Assembly (NCBI GenBank): GCA_903913215.1
Contig: CAIWKE010000010.1
Span: forward strand, 116,265 to 180,264
Source of the DNA: an uncultured Holophagaceae bacterium
GTDB taxonomy: Bacteria > Acidobacteriota > Holophagae > Holophagales > Holophagaceae
Reading direction: 5' to 3'
Length of the DNA stretch: 64,000 bases
The position numbers and the translations under genes are program-made. Positions 46,682 through 55,705 of this stretch are shown one piece after another (within the stretch, counting starts at the first letter, position 1; each line of letters opens with the position of its first letter). The notes under the pieces were generated by a model. It was not told where the DNA came from, did not search any database, and saw nothing but the letters and a program-made list of their open reading frames with translations.

Positions 46682-48058
46682 TCACAATGCAAACGCATTC
46701 GACCTCCCCTGCCGGTTAGGGCTGCCCACACTAGTTCGAACCGCCTCGTCGAACCGATTCGTCGAGCCCTGAAAATTCATCTCTCGCTTCCAGCCATTGG
46801 GACCAGAGCGATTTTTGGCACCTTTGACCATCACGGACTTGAACTCAACCATCGCTTCCGAAGCAGCAGAATCCTTGTTCCAAAGGAGCAGCACAGCGTC
46901 TGCGTCCTCCTCCCAAGCACCTGATTCTTTCAGGTCGTGGAGACGAGGTTCACCCTCCGCGCCATGTCGATTCAACTGGATGAGGTTGACGATGCAGATG
47001 CCCAACTCTTGTGCCAGGCGCTTGATCCCACGGGAAAGTTCCGACCAACAGGCAGCATCCGAAGACCCTTTGCCTGCAAGCGGTTTCCCAACCAGGAGCA
47101 CATGATCAATCCAAACCGAAGTGGTGCCATGAACCCGCACTGACTGCCGAATTGCGGCTTCAACTTTTGACCAGGACACCCCAGAGGGGCTGCACCACGA
47201 GGCGATCCTCTTGGCTGTGTCGCCCGAGTTGAGCAGGGCTTCAACAGAAGATGGCTGCCAAGTTCCGCGACGAAAGTCGGAGTAGGGCGTCCTAGTCATC
47301 CAAGATGCAACGCGGGCGTCGATCTCATCCTTGTCCATTTCCAGCGAAACCAGGAGCGTGTGATGCCCCAACATCGCGCTTTCGCAGATCCCCTGAACTG
47401 CTATGGCGGTCTTGCCCACGGCAGGACGCCCCCCAACCGTGATCACATCACCAGGAGCAGCTTCAATGGCCTCGTCGATAGCGGCGATACCAAAGTGAAC
47501 CAACTTCCTACCAGAACTCTGATCCATGAATGCCTCACCAGCCCGCAAACGTTTGAGAATTTCCTCACCGGTGCGAATGACGGCCAGATGGCCGCCAGAC
47601 GCTAGCCGGGAAAGTTGATCTGCCAACTCAGAAATCACTTTATCGATCGGCTCCATCGCATCTTGGCCGCGACGAATTGCTTCACCTCCCAGTCGAATGA
47701 TTTGCCGCCCTCGCCAGAGTTCTTGCAGACGATTGAGCAAGAACGAAGGCCTTTGCACCTCCTCACACTGGAGGACCTCCACGATGCCGGTGTAACCACC
47801 ACACCTGCTCAGTTCACCATCCTGCTCAAGCTGGGTCCTGATCGAGAGCGAGTGGATTTCAATCTGTTCGCTGTAAAGGCGCTGGATGGCCAAGGCAATG
47901 GCCCGGTGTGCAGGGTGCATGAAGAATTCAGGGCGCATGGCCAGTACTGATTGCTGGCACTCCAAATGCAGGGTTCCTGGATCCAGGTTTCCCGATGCGG
48001 CCAGGGTGGCGAGGAGGGACCGCTCGGTATCGAGGTCTTCTGGCAGCCGAGGAGTCAT
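46682..48058 (-). CDS. DnaB-like replicative helicase of a mobile element
   Basis: 458 aa. An N-terminal DnaB-type helical domain (residues 1-105: DLDTERSLLATLAASGNLD, HPAHRAIALAIQRL) is followed by a RecA-type motor with Walker A GRPAVGKT (210-217), LLVSLEMDKDEI (Walker B neighbourhood) and DLKESGAWEEDADAVLLLW near the C-terminus. It should unwind DNA at the fork during element replication. Base composition is less GC-rich than in the host genes. Its ATG overlaps the stop of the replication protein gene (ATGA), like the helicase-initiator pairs of phages. Confidence 0.9.
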   Translation of the reverse strand: MTPRLPEDLDTERSLLATLAASGNLDPGTLHLECQQSVLAMRPEFFMHPAHRAIALAIQRLYSEQIEIHSLSIRTQLEQDGELSRCGGYTGIVEVLQCEEVQRPSFLLNRLQELWRGRQIIRLGGEAIRRGQDAMEPIDKVISELADQLSRLASGGHLAVIRTGEEILKRLRAGEAFMDQSSGRKLVHFGIAAIDEAIEAAPGDVITVGGRPAVGKTAIAVQGICESAMLGHHTLLVSLEMDKDEIDARVASWMTRTPYSDFRRGTWQPSSVEALLNSGDTAKRIASWCSPSGVSWSKVEAAIRQSVRVHGTTSVWIDHVLLVGKPLAGKGSSDAACWSELSRGIKRLAQELGICIVNLIQLNRHGAEGEPRLHDLKESGAWEEDADAVLLLWNKDSAASEAMVEFKSVMVKGAKNRSGPNGWKREMNFQGSTNRFDEAVRTSVGSPNRQGRSNAFAL

Positions 48059-48915
48059 GGGAGCACCTCCCCTGAATCGCTAGTGGAAGTGTTTTCAGAG
48101 GCAGCATTGTCCTGCTTGGCCTTGGCACCTTGGCTGTTTCGATGGAAAAGGTATCGGACGTATTCGACCCAATTGGCCCCGTCAGCATTGCTTTGGCACT
48201 TCGCCTCACCGAAGAAATACTGCGGGGCCTTGGTGCCCTTACGGGCAGTCGTCAGATAGTCATCCCAGGCTTGAGCGAGAATCTCCCCCGTAATCTGGGG
48301 GTTCTTCGCCAGGATCTCCTCAACACGCAAAGCCAATTTCTGGCCATTGGCAGGGATTTCCCTGCCGTCTGGATCACTCGTGGGACAGGCCGCCATAATC
48401 CTGTTCACTGCCAGGGCAACTTCTGGCTCATAGTTGGCGCAAGGATCAGGTGGTCTCTGGTCGATTCCTTGGACGTTAGTCACCGTACCGCACTGGGCCT
48501 TACCATTCCGCTCCCTGTTCCCTTCCTGTTCCCCTTCCCTTCCAGAGGGGATTTCTCGTCGATCGTTCGCCGAGGCATCGCCTTCGAAGTAACTCCTCAA
48601 TTTGCTTGGCTTGGATCGATCAATCACTTGGTGCTTGGAGAAGTTGACGACCCTGCCAATCAGCCCATGCGTCGGGTGGGTTCTAACTTCGATCCAGTTG
48701 GTTTCCACCAGCCTGTTGAGAGAGGAGCGAGTGATCGTCGAGTCGTCGTCGAATGGTCGGCAGCTAGACCTGACCAGGGCAGGATCAGCCAAGAAATACC
48801 CCTCATCATCGGCGATGTTGAGGATGGCAACTCCGAGGCTCTTGCTAGCGTCATCCGTGCGCCCCATCACCGGGTGTGACCAGTACTCCGGCTTGATCGT
48901 TCTAATCCTTGCCAT
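48055..48915 (-). CDS. Phage-type replication (initiator/helicase-loader-like) protein
   Basis: 286 aa. The N-terminus MARIRTIKPEYWSHPVMGR, with FLADPALVRSSCRPF and SLNRLVETNWIEV, matches the winged-helix N-terminal domain common in phage replication proteins of the DnaD/O type. A low-complexity hydrophilic middle (NDRREIPSGREGEQEGNRER) leads to a C-terminal helical part (ITGEILAQAWDDYLTTARKG). I start it at 48915, with GGGAG 7 nt upstream; the open frame upstream of that is not conserved-looking. It is coupled to the DnaB-like helicase gene, and the AT-rich repeat region lies about 200-440 nt upstream of its start. Confidence 0.8.
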   Translation of the reverse strand: MARIRTIKPEYWSHPVMGRTDDASKSLGVAILNIADDEGYFLADPALVRSSCRPFDDDSTITRSSLNRLVETNWIEVRTHPTHGLIGRVVNFSKHQVIDRSKPSKLRSYFEGDASANDRREIPSGREGEQEGNRERNGKAQCGTVTNVQGIDQRPPDPCANYEPEVALAVNRIMAACPTSDPDGREIPANGQKLALRVEEILAKNPQITGEILAQAWDDYLTTARKGTKAPQYFFGEAKCQSNADGANWVEYVRYLFHRNSQGAKAKQDNAASENTSTSDSGEVLP

Positions 48916-49115
48916 AGTCAGACTCCCGAATTGTTGCGCGGTTGAACCCTCATGCACCCAGGAGGACCAGCAACCCGCTTGCTTGGGTGGTTGGTATCTC
49001 CTGGAGCAAAGGATTCCCCGCATCCGGGTCCCGGACAAACTCCAGGGGAACCAAATGTGGCCTCTACGGGCTCTCCCAAGGTTCGGGGAATCCATTTTTT
49101 TTGTTCTAGCAGAGG

Positions 49116-49352
49116 AATATTTGCAAGGTGGCTAATTGTTATTTATTGATATTATTTATTTTGAAAAATATTATTCAATTTGTAGATGAGTTCGGGAAGG
49201 TCCTCGACATTTAGGATGTCATAATCCTGAATCGAGAAATATTTGTAGGGTCTCGAGTTGTTTATTATTGATATTGCTTATTTTGCCAATGCTTGTTCGA
49301 TTTTTAGTTGAATTCGGCGGGGTCCTCGATGGTCGTGATGTTCTAAGCCCGA
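49116..49352. repeat. AT-rich diverged tandem repeat, possible replication origin
   Basis: Two copies of about 111-115 bp (49116-49226 and 49238-49352) share, in order, AATATTTG, TTGTT, ATTGATATT, TTATTTTG, a TTC-AATTT/GATTT block, TTCGG and GGTCCTCGA. The first half of each copy is the most AT-rich DNA in the window. It lies upstream of the replication protein and DnaB-like helicase genes, as phage or plasmid origins often do. Confidence 0.6.
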
Positions 49353-49841
49353 TTGTTCAGGCGAATGGTTGCCACCACCCGTCTCTTTATCTGGTTTCGA
49401 AATTGAAAACAGAGCCTAGTGAAGGCGTATGCTCTTGGCTTGGAGGAGTGCAGTGGAAGAGGGGCTTCATATCCCACGAATCATCCGCTTTCAACAAGAC
49501 TGGGCGAAAAACAAGGTCATTGGTCCACCTCCCACTTGGGATGGAAGCCGGAAGCGACCTGTCTATGCTGTCTATGGCGGGCCATGGCCGCGCTGGAAAC
49601 AGACTCTCTATCGTTTGACAGGACTGTCCTGCTGCCTTCCCTCTCGGGTGATGTGAGCCTGCCCTGCGTTCGGGCCACAACACAAAAAGGCTGACCCGGC
49701 GGGGTCGGCTTGGCTCACTCCGTCATCCTCGGAAGCTGGGTCACGTCCTTGAATCGGTGACCATGGATGAAGGCCCCTATGCTCTCGAGAATTGGGACCC
49801 AACCATATGGGAGATAAGGGAGCTGGGATTTTCTGTCCAGA

Positions 49842-49882
49842 CCCAGTGAGGTTGGCACTGGGTGGGCACCCTGTTCGGGTGC
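49842..49882 (-). terminator. Two adjacent hairpins downstream of the amidohydrolase gene
   Basis: CCCAGTG-7 nt-CACTGGG (49842-49862) and GCACCC-5 nt-GGGTGC (49866-49882) follow the amidohydrolase stop on the minus strand. No T-run follows, so termination is only suggested. Confidence 0.4.
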
Positions 49883-49896
49883 TCAAGTGAGCGGTG

Positions 49897-51906
49897 CTAA
49901 GGCGCTGTTCGTGAACTTAGACCGAACCCTTCCAAGAGCTTCTCCCGGTCATATACCGTGCCACCCTTCGACACCCAGACCATCCGCTCCAAGTTCCGGA
50001 TGTCTTGCGTGGGATCACCCTCCACGAGTACGAAATCGGCACGCTTTCCAGCTTCGATGGACCCGGTCTCCATGTCTTGCCCGAAGACCTTGGCTGTGCC
50101 CAAGGTGGCCAAATGCAAGACCTCTGGAGCAGGGATCCCAGCCTCGACATACATGGCCATTTCACGGGCAATTGAAAATGTGGATTCGTTGTCCGTGCCG
50201 GGAACGATGGGAACTCCGGCCCCGTAGAGTTCCCGAATGAACCCGAGGACCTTCTGGAACGAGGCTCGATTCCTTTTCCGATCCTGGGGGTTCTCCGCCA
50301 AATCCTCAGTCATGCGTACATTGCGCTGGACCAACGCCGGAAGGCGCTCATAGAGGCTCCCATAATTGGCATCTGGAGTGCCAGGCGCATGGTCCAGTAG
50401 TGCCTTAAACACCACCAGGGTTGGATCTACGACAGTGCCATGCTGCCTGAAGCAGGCGAGAAGCTCCTGCACGGCTGGCCCTTTGAGGTCCAAGACATGG
50501 GCACGCTCAGCAATGGTGCTGAACCGCGCCATGCCATTGGTCTTCTCCTTCACATCGGGCCAGAGTCCCAGCATGGCGAAGTTGACGTGATTGGCCTCCC
50601 GGAAGCCCAGAGCCACAAGATCCTGAATGGTGTACCCCGCAGGGACGTGTCCACTCACCCAAAAACCCTGCTTCCTGCTTTCCTGGATGATGAAGGGCAC
50701 TAAGTCCTTTCTGAGCGAACCATAGATCTTGATGCCGAAATAGCCCTCAGCATGAGCTTTCACAAGGGCCGTCAGAACCTCTTCACGGGAATCCACCACA
50801 ACTGCCTTCTGCGCCGTGTTGGGTCCGGGCCCATCCAGCAGCAGCGCCGAGGTCGCCCATGGGCCTGCTTCTAGGCCTTGATCCCAGGCTTTCCGCAAAG
50901 CTGGGCCTTTCCGGGGATCGTCTCCAGGCGAAAATACGCAGACCGAACCACTCGCAAGGGCGATGAGGCCGTCTGTCTGAGTATTTATGTGAAAGTGCGT
51001 ATCCCATAGGCCAGGCAGGAGGGTCTTGCCAGGTAAAGGCCACGACCTAGCCCCTTCGGGCACTTGGATGGAGGCAAACGGCCCCACAGCAAGGATCCTT
51101 CCCTTCTCAACCACCACCGTCTGGTCCGGCTTCCGGGAATTCGTGTGGGGATCGAAGACATCGACATGGGTCAAGGCGTAGGTGGACCCGAGATCCAGCC
51201 GGGCCGACACCCCAAGGGCATGCATCCGCTCCCGGAGGTCCTTTGCGGCGGCTTCTTCCAGTTGGGCTGTCAGGGCCTCCTTTCCGTCCCGGATCATGAA
51301 ATCGTAGGTATTCATGGCCGCCAGGGGCCGCCCATCGGCTTCGGACCAGAGGTAGACAGGCACGAGGTCCAAGCCCGCGACCACCTGTTGCTTCACCCGT
51401 ATTGGTTTGCCGTCAAAAGTCAGGTCTAAGAACCTCGGCTCGGAGAAGGTCGCCTGGCCCCCTGAAATGATGGGGAGGGGGCTCCCTTGCCGGACCAGGG
51501 AAGTCTCAGCCATCCAGAAGAGGCTCATATTGAGGAGACTGGTGGCATTGGGAAGGTAGAAGCCGCCGACCGGAACATCCTTCCTCGATTCCCCTTTCAT
51601 GGACCACTTGGCCCGCCCACGCTCCGACCGGAACATCTCCCGGTAGCCCGCCACGCTCCACTGTGTGCCTTGCACGGAAAACCGGGTCGGCAGTCCATTG
51701 CCATCTCGCACCAGCACGCCTTCCAGGTCGTCCACCCAGCCCCGGAGGGAGGAGGTGGCATGAAGCTTCAAGGCGCTCTTCCCCGTCGGGGTCATGACCA
51801 GGGTTCCCTTCTTCGTTCCCGAAGAAAGAAGGCTCCAGCGCTCAGGCTGGGGTGTCCCGGAAACGAGAATGGAGGCCATCAACATGAGCGTAAATCGTTT
51901 GAACAT
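49897..51906 (-). CDS. Exported amidohydrolase
   Basis: 669 aa. Signal peptide at residues 1-18 (MFKRFTLMLMASILVSG). An N-terminal region of about 230 residues without a known family precedes an amidohydrolase TIM barrel with metal-site residues in LPGLWDTHFHIN (HxH), the Lys of FGIKIYGS, GHVPAG, ANHVNF and VPGTDNES (Asp), ending in GKRADFVLVEGD. Related enzymes include imidazolonepropionase- and prolidase-like hydrolases; the substrate cannot be told. GGAGAG lies 6 nt before the ATG. It is the last gene in a same-strand run of exported hydrolases. Confidence 0.88.
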   Translation of the reverse strand: MFKRFTLMLMASILVSGTPQPERWSLLSSGTKKGTLVMTPTGKSALKLHATSSLRGWVDDLEGVLVRDGNGLPTRFSVQGTQWSVAGYREMFRSERGRAKWSMKGESRKDVPVGGFYLPNATSLLNMSLFWMAETSLVRQGSPLPIISGGQATFSEPRFLDLTFDGKPIRVKQQVVAGLDLVPVYLWSEADGRPLAAMNTYDFMIRDGKEALTAQLEEAAAKDLRERMHALGVSARLDLGSTYALTHVDVFDPHTNSRKPDQTVVVEKGRILAVGPFASIQVPEGARSWPLPGKTLLPGLWDTHFHINTQTDGLIALASGSVCVFSPGDDPRKGPALRKAWDQGLEAGPWATSALLLDGPGPNTAQKAVVVDSREEVLTALVKAHAEGYFGIKIYGSLRKDLVPFIIQESRKQGFWVSGHVPAGYTIQDLVALGFREANHVNFAMLGLWPDVKEKTNGMARFSTIAERAHVLDLKGPAVQELLACFRQHGTVVDPTLVVFKALLDHAPGTPDANYGSLYERLPALVQRNVRMTEDLAENPQDRKRNRASFQKVLGFIRELYGAGVPIVPGTDNESTFSIAREMAMYVEAGIPAPEVLHLATLGTAKVFGQDMETGSIEAGKRADFVLVEGDPTQDIRNLERMVWVSKGGTVYDREKLLEGFGLSSRTAP

Positions 51907-52001
51907 GGGTGCTCTCCAAGCGGGTAGGCGAATAGAAGTCAGTGCTTCGTGGGTGAAAGCCTACTACCGGCAAACTCACGCAAATGGAAATGCAGCCACG
52001 A

Positions 52002-53720
52002 TCAAAGCCTCATCAGGAGACGCAGAAATTTGGGTGCAGGTGATCCATGGCTTAGCACTTCGTCGTGGTAGTCGCACAGATTGAATGGAACCCCCTTCCT
52101 TTTGGCCTTGGCTTCCGCTGCAGCACGCAAATCGTCCATCTCGGCAGCACCCACAAAATAGGTGCTGAGCTGGGTAGAGGTGAGGCAGGCACGCTTCCAT
52201 TTGCCCACGGCCTCTCCCTCCTCCTGGAAACCCTCCTCCTTCATGAGAGCTAGGGCCTCAGACTCAGTCATACCCTGGGTGTGGATCTTCTGATCCAGGA
52301 TGGCGTTGATGGTGACTCGAAGGCGCATCTTCAGTTGCTGCATGCGGACTTCGGGCCCGCCAAAGCCTGCCTGGGCCATGACCTTCTCGGAATAGACGGC
52401 CCAGCCCTCCGTGAAAATTCCGCTAGAGAAGATAGATCGTACAGCTGTATTGCCCCTATATGTGTTGGATTTGGCCAATTGGAGGTAGTGGCCCGGCATT
52501 GCCTCATGTACGGTCAGGTTCTTCACCATCGCATTGTTGTATTCACCGAAGAAACTGGCGACCCGGGCGGGGGACCAGTCGGCGGGGGTGGGAGCGATGG
52601 CAAAGAAGGTGGTCCCATTCGCCTCCAAGGGACCGGGTGAGTCACAGTAAGCGACCGCTGTGCCACGAGCGTACTCTGGCATCACGATGACCTTCACGGG
52701 TGCATCAGGGATGGTCACCAGGTTGTGCTTGCGCACGAACTCTGAGGCCCCAATCAGATCCTGCGATGCCAAGGCGACGATGGTGTCGTTGGTAGGGTGC
52801 TTCTGGGCTATGCGATCCAGGACAGCCTTGATGACGTCTCTTTCATGGGTTGCCTTTTGGTCGGGGAACCAGACTTCATACATGGGACGGGCCACCGAGA
52901 ACATTTCAGCCCGGATGCCCTTCAGACTGCCTTCGGCCCTAGCCAGGATGGCCTCCGGTGAAAGGGATGAACTGAGGTTATAGCGAAGTGCCTTGCGAAA
53001 GGCTGCCGGACCGATCCTGAAATTCCCGCTGGACCTCGGTAGAAGCTCCTTCTTCATCCACGCGATGAAGTCCTCCAAGGCCTTGGCTGCCTCCGCCTGG
53101 GCTGGTGCCAGATCCTCCTTCATTCCGGCCTTAAAAGCAGCCGTGGTCACTTCTTCTTTAACCAGTCCGAGTGTGCCCTGGAACTGCTGAATGGCGGTTT
53201 CCGTGTAGATGAGGGGTGGATTGACTAGGTTGACTCGGGCCGCTGCAAGCACCTCCCGTACCTGAAGCAAACGCCCCTTGATGGCGCGCAGACGCTGTTC
53301 CAGTGGGAGAATCTCTCTGGTGAGAAGTCCATCGATGGCATCTGCTGGGTTATAGGTTCCAGGGTCCGTCTGCCATCTCTTCAACTCTGCCAAGTCTTGA
53401 ATCGTGGCATCCAGGTTATCGATCAGAATCTCGCGATCGACACGGTTTTCTGGTGATAGAGCAGTTGGGGGTATTGATCGGAGTCGGCTTGCTGTGGACC
53501 GGGCCCAAGCCAGGAACTCATTGCGACCCTTGGCGCTGTAATCCGGAAGACGATCATCCCAGCGGTGATCTCCCATCCTGGTAGCAAACTCTGGGTTGAA
53601 CCGAAGGTACTCCTCCACAATGTTTTTAGCTAAGGCTTGGAAGGACGCATCCTTTGGGATAGACGCCGGAAGATTCAGGCAAGATGCGAGAAGCACGAGG
53701 ACTAGGGCCGGGTATCGCAT
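52002..53720 (-). CDS. DUF885 family zinc peptidase-like protein
   Basis: 572 aa. Signal peptide at residues 1-20 (MRYPALVLVLLASCLNLPAS). The helical DUF885 fold carries the metal motif HEAMPGH (405-411) with a downstream acidic residue in TEGWAVYSE, as in M32/M2-like gluzincins. Such proteins are thought to be dipeptidases or carboxypeptidases of the periplasm. I chose the ATG at 53720 because GGAG lies 7 nt upstream and the signal peptide begins there. It lies 95 nt upstream of the amidohydrolase gene. Confidence 0.9.
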   Translation of the reverse strand: MRYPALVLVLLASCLNLPASIPKDASFQALAKNIVEEYLRFNPEFATRMGDHRWDDRLPDYSAKGRNEFLAWARSTASRLRSIPPTALSPENRVDREILIDNLDATIQDLAELKRWQTDPGTYNPADAIDGLLTREILPLEQRLRAIKGRLLQVREVLAAARVNLVNPPLIYTETAIQQFQGTLGLVKEEVTTAAFKAGMKEDLAPAQAEAAKALEDFIAWMKKELLPRSSGNFRIGPAAFRKALRYNLSSSLSPEAILARAEGSLKGIRAEMFSVARPMYEVWFPDQKATHERDVIKAVLDRIAQKHPTNDTIVALASQDLIGASEFVRKHNLVTIPDAPVKVIVMPEYARGTAVAYCDSPGPLEANGTTFFAIAPTPADWSPARVASFFGEYNNAMVKNLTVHEAMPGHYLQLAKSNTYRGNTAVRSIFSSGIFTEGWAVYSEKVMAQAGFGGPEVRMQQLKMRLRVTINAILDQKIHTQGMTESEALALMKEEGFQEEGEAVGKWKRACLTSTQLSTYFVGAAEMDDLRAAAEAKAKRKGVPFNLCDYHDEVLSHGSPAPKFLRLLMRL

Positions 53721-53842
53721 GAGGGTCTCCAGATGAATTGAATCAATTGAATCTGCCCTAATACATCTACAAGTAATACAGGGTGATAACAGGCCTTGAT
53801 TGGACCGATGGCCAATTCGCACACTCTTGTAGAGCCCGTACG

Positions 53843-54052
53843 TTACTTTCGCTTGGGGAAGAATGCCTGCGGGGGTGTCGTTGGTTGAGGTGTTGGAGGA
53901 GGAACATGTGGGCTGACGCCTGCACCAGGGGTTTGGGGCTTGGAGCGTGCTAAGTGCGAATCAGGTGAGGTACAGCCCATCGTTGTAGAAAGCAGGGTTA
54001 CGCCAAATAGAGCGATACCCAAGATGGGTTTGAATGCAACCAGTGATGTCAT
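53843..54052 (-). CDS. Small proline-rich exported protein, possible lipoprotein
   Basis: 69 aa. A hydrophobic N-terminal stretch (FKPILGIALFGVTLLSTTMG) is followed by Cys27 and a proline/threonine-rich tail (PHVPPPTPQPTTPPQAFFPK). The residues before the Cys are a poor but possible lipobox. GGAGGAAAGG directly precedes the ATG. It starts 27 nt after the S10 carboxypeptidase stop. No homology recognised. Confidence 0.6.
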   Translation of the reverse strand: MTSLVAFKPILGIALFGVTLLSTTMGCTSPDSHLARSKPQTPGAGVSPHVPPPTPQPTTPPQAFFPKRK

Positions 54053-54079
54053 CCTTTCCTCCAAGTAGATTGGTTGATT

Positions 54080-55621
54080 TCAATTGTCGGTATAGATCGC
54101 TTTTGCGTCCGCACGGAAGGCCATCAGGCTCTCCGGACGGGTGTAAAACATATGTCCACCCGCATAGACTTTCAGTTGGAGGCGCTTGGGGTCCCCCATG
54201 GGTGGGATCTGCGAAAGCAGCAGTTTCGAATTGAAGTAACAGCAATTCAGATCTGTGTAGCCATGGGTGATGAGCACCTTTACCTTCAGATCCAGTGCGA
54301 GCACTTTCTTTAAATCCGATCCTGATTCAATGGTGGAGAAGTAGGTTTCGCTTCCATTTTCCCATTTCTTGGGCAGTTCAGAATTAATGGAGTAATACCG
54401 AGCCTTGGGCTTCCATGCGAGGGTACGTCCAAGAAAGTCCACCATGGTACTGGTCGCGATAACAATGTCCCTAAAAATCGGGTCCAGGACGTTTTCAGGG
54501 CTCGGATTTGGGGACCATGGGAAGGGGTTCGGCATGGTTCTTTCTGCGTCGTTGCCTGAGACAATTAGTCCTTGATTGCGGAATCGCTCCGTCACATAGG
54601 ATAGATCATTGATCCGGCCCCCGTGTCTGCGCACGAATGCAGGATCTAGTCCCGTGAAGTCGCTAACCCGCCGAACGATGCGCTCCACTGCTTCGCGATC
54701 AGACCAGCCCTTCAGCAAATCTACAGCGAATTCGGAACGAGCATAGGCTTCCACCGGAACCATTGCCTCCGCCGTGAGTTTGCCTTGCCGTTCAAGATGA
54801 GCCGCCGTAAGAGTCGGAAGCATGCTCATCCAAGGCAAAGGTGAAAAATTGCCCTCCTGCCAGGAGGGTCCGTCAAGGAACGGTGACACCATGATGAGTC
54901 CCGAAAGCCCGACGCCCAACTCCAATTCGAGCGTGGCCGCCATTCGGGGAACCCGGAAGCCGCCATAGCTTTCCCCAACCAGGTACTTGGGCGAAGCCAT
55001 GCGATCGCGGAGGTGGAGCCAGTCGCAGATGATTCGGGAAAGATAAGCGATGTCGGCCTTTACAGTGAAGAAGCGCTTCTTGGCATCCTCCTCGCTGACC
55101 AGTGCCCGGCTGTAACCCGTTCCAACTGGATCGATAAAAACGAGATCTGTGAAGTCAAGCCAGGTCCCCGGATTATCCTTGAGGAGGATGGGGTCAGAGG
55201 GATTGTCTCCCTGTGTTCCGAACTGGACGCGCTTCGGACCAATCGCACCTAGATTCAGCCATACCGAGGACGAGCCCGGACCACCATTGAGAGCAAACGT
55301 GACTGGGCGGTTCTGCGCATGGCTGCCCTCCAGAACGTATGAGGTGCAGACAACCTCGGCAATTTTCTTGCCCCTTTCGTCGAGGATCGGAAGTGCCCCC
55401 ACGGTTACGGTATAGCTCAGCGTACGAGCGCCTAGGGTTATGGACTGCTTCGCACGAGTCTCCGTTGGGAGAGAGGGCCATTCCATTGCGTGTGGCTCAA
55501 TGGCCTTTCCTTTTGGTTCAGAGGATGGCAGTGCCTCCTGGGCACGGCCTAAAACACCCGTGATCCCTAGGTTGAGCACGAACCCAAGGGTAAAAGCCAG
55601 ATGAACCAAGCGAGCGGGCAT
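54080..55621 (-). CDS. Exported serine carboxypeptidase (S10 family)
   Basis: 513 aa. Signal peptide at residues 1-27 (MPARLVHLAFTLGFVLNLGI). S10 hallmarks: oxyanion region LNGGPGSSSVW (111-121), nucleophile Ser218 in VGESYGG, catalytic Asp in HGYTDLNC (about 450) and His in AGGHMFY (about 487). It should release C-terminal amino acids from peptides outside the cytoplasm. The ATG at 55621 has GGAG 7 nt upstream. It sits between the CocE-type hydrolase gene (84 nt) and the small proline-rich gene. Confidence 0.92.
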   Translation of the reverse strand: MPARLVHLAFTLGFVLNLGITGVLGRAQEALPSSEPKGKAIEPHAMEWPSLPTETRAKQSITLGARTLSYTVTVGALPILDERGKKIAEVVCTSYVLEGSHAQNRPVTFALNGGPGSSSVWLNLGAIGPKRVQFGTQGDNPSDPILLKDNPGTWLDFTDLVFIDPVGTGYSRALVSEEDAKKRFFTVKADIAYLSRIICDWLHLRDRMASPKYLVGESYGGFRVPRMAATLELELGVGLSGLIMVSPFLDGPSWQEGNFSPLPWMSMLPTLTAAHLERQGKLTAEAMVPVEAYARSEFAVDLLKGWSDREAVERIVRRVSDFTGLDPAFVRRHGGRINDLSYVTERFRNQGLIVSGNDAERTMPNPFPWSPNPSPENVLDPIFRDIVIATSTMVDFLGRTLAWKPKARYYSINSELPKKWENGSETYFSTIESGSDLKKVLALDLKVKVLITHGYTDLNCCYFNSKLLLSQIPPMGDPKRLQLKVYAGGHMFYTRPESLMAFRADAKAIYTDN

Positions 55622-55705
55622 GTGGGTCTCCAAGTGATCTAGAGATTTACTGAGTGGAAAGGTGACGGGACAGACAATCACAACCAGCTACGAGGTTCGG
55701 TAGCC

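Larger units (their letters stand above)
48916..49896. other. Intergenic region of the island, no confident gene
   Basis: Contains the promoter side of the replication genes, an AT-rich tandem repeat (49116-49352) and a hairpin pair at its right end. Between about 49430 and 49656 an open frame gives a fairly protein-like peptide (RIIRFQQDWAKNKVIG, then YAVYGGPWPRWKQTLYR), but its start is unclear, it lacks a good ribosome binding site and I recognise no family. It may be a gene remnant. Confidence 0.4.

Noticed and set aside
46510..46731. 73-codon minus-strand frame ending in THAQAF
   Set aside because: Its end arises from reading the next gene's start region out of frame, and it overlaps the helicase gene without a ribosome binding site.
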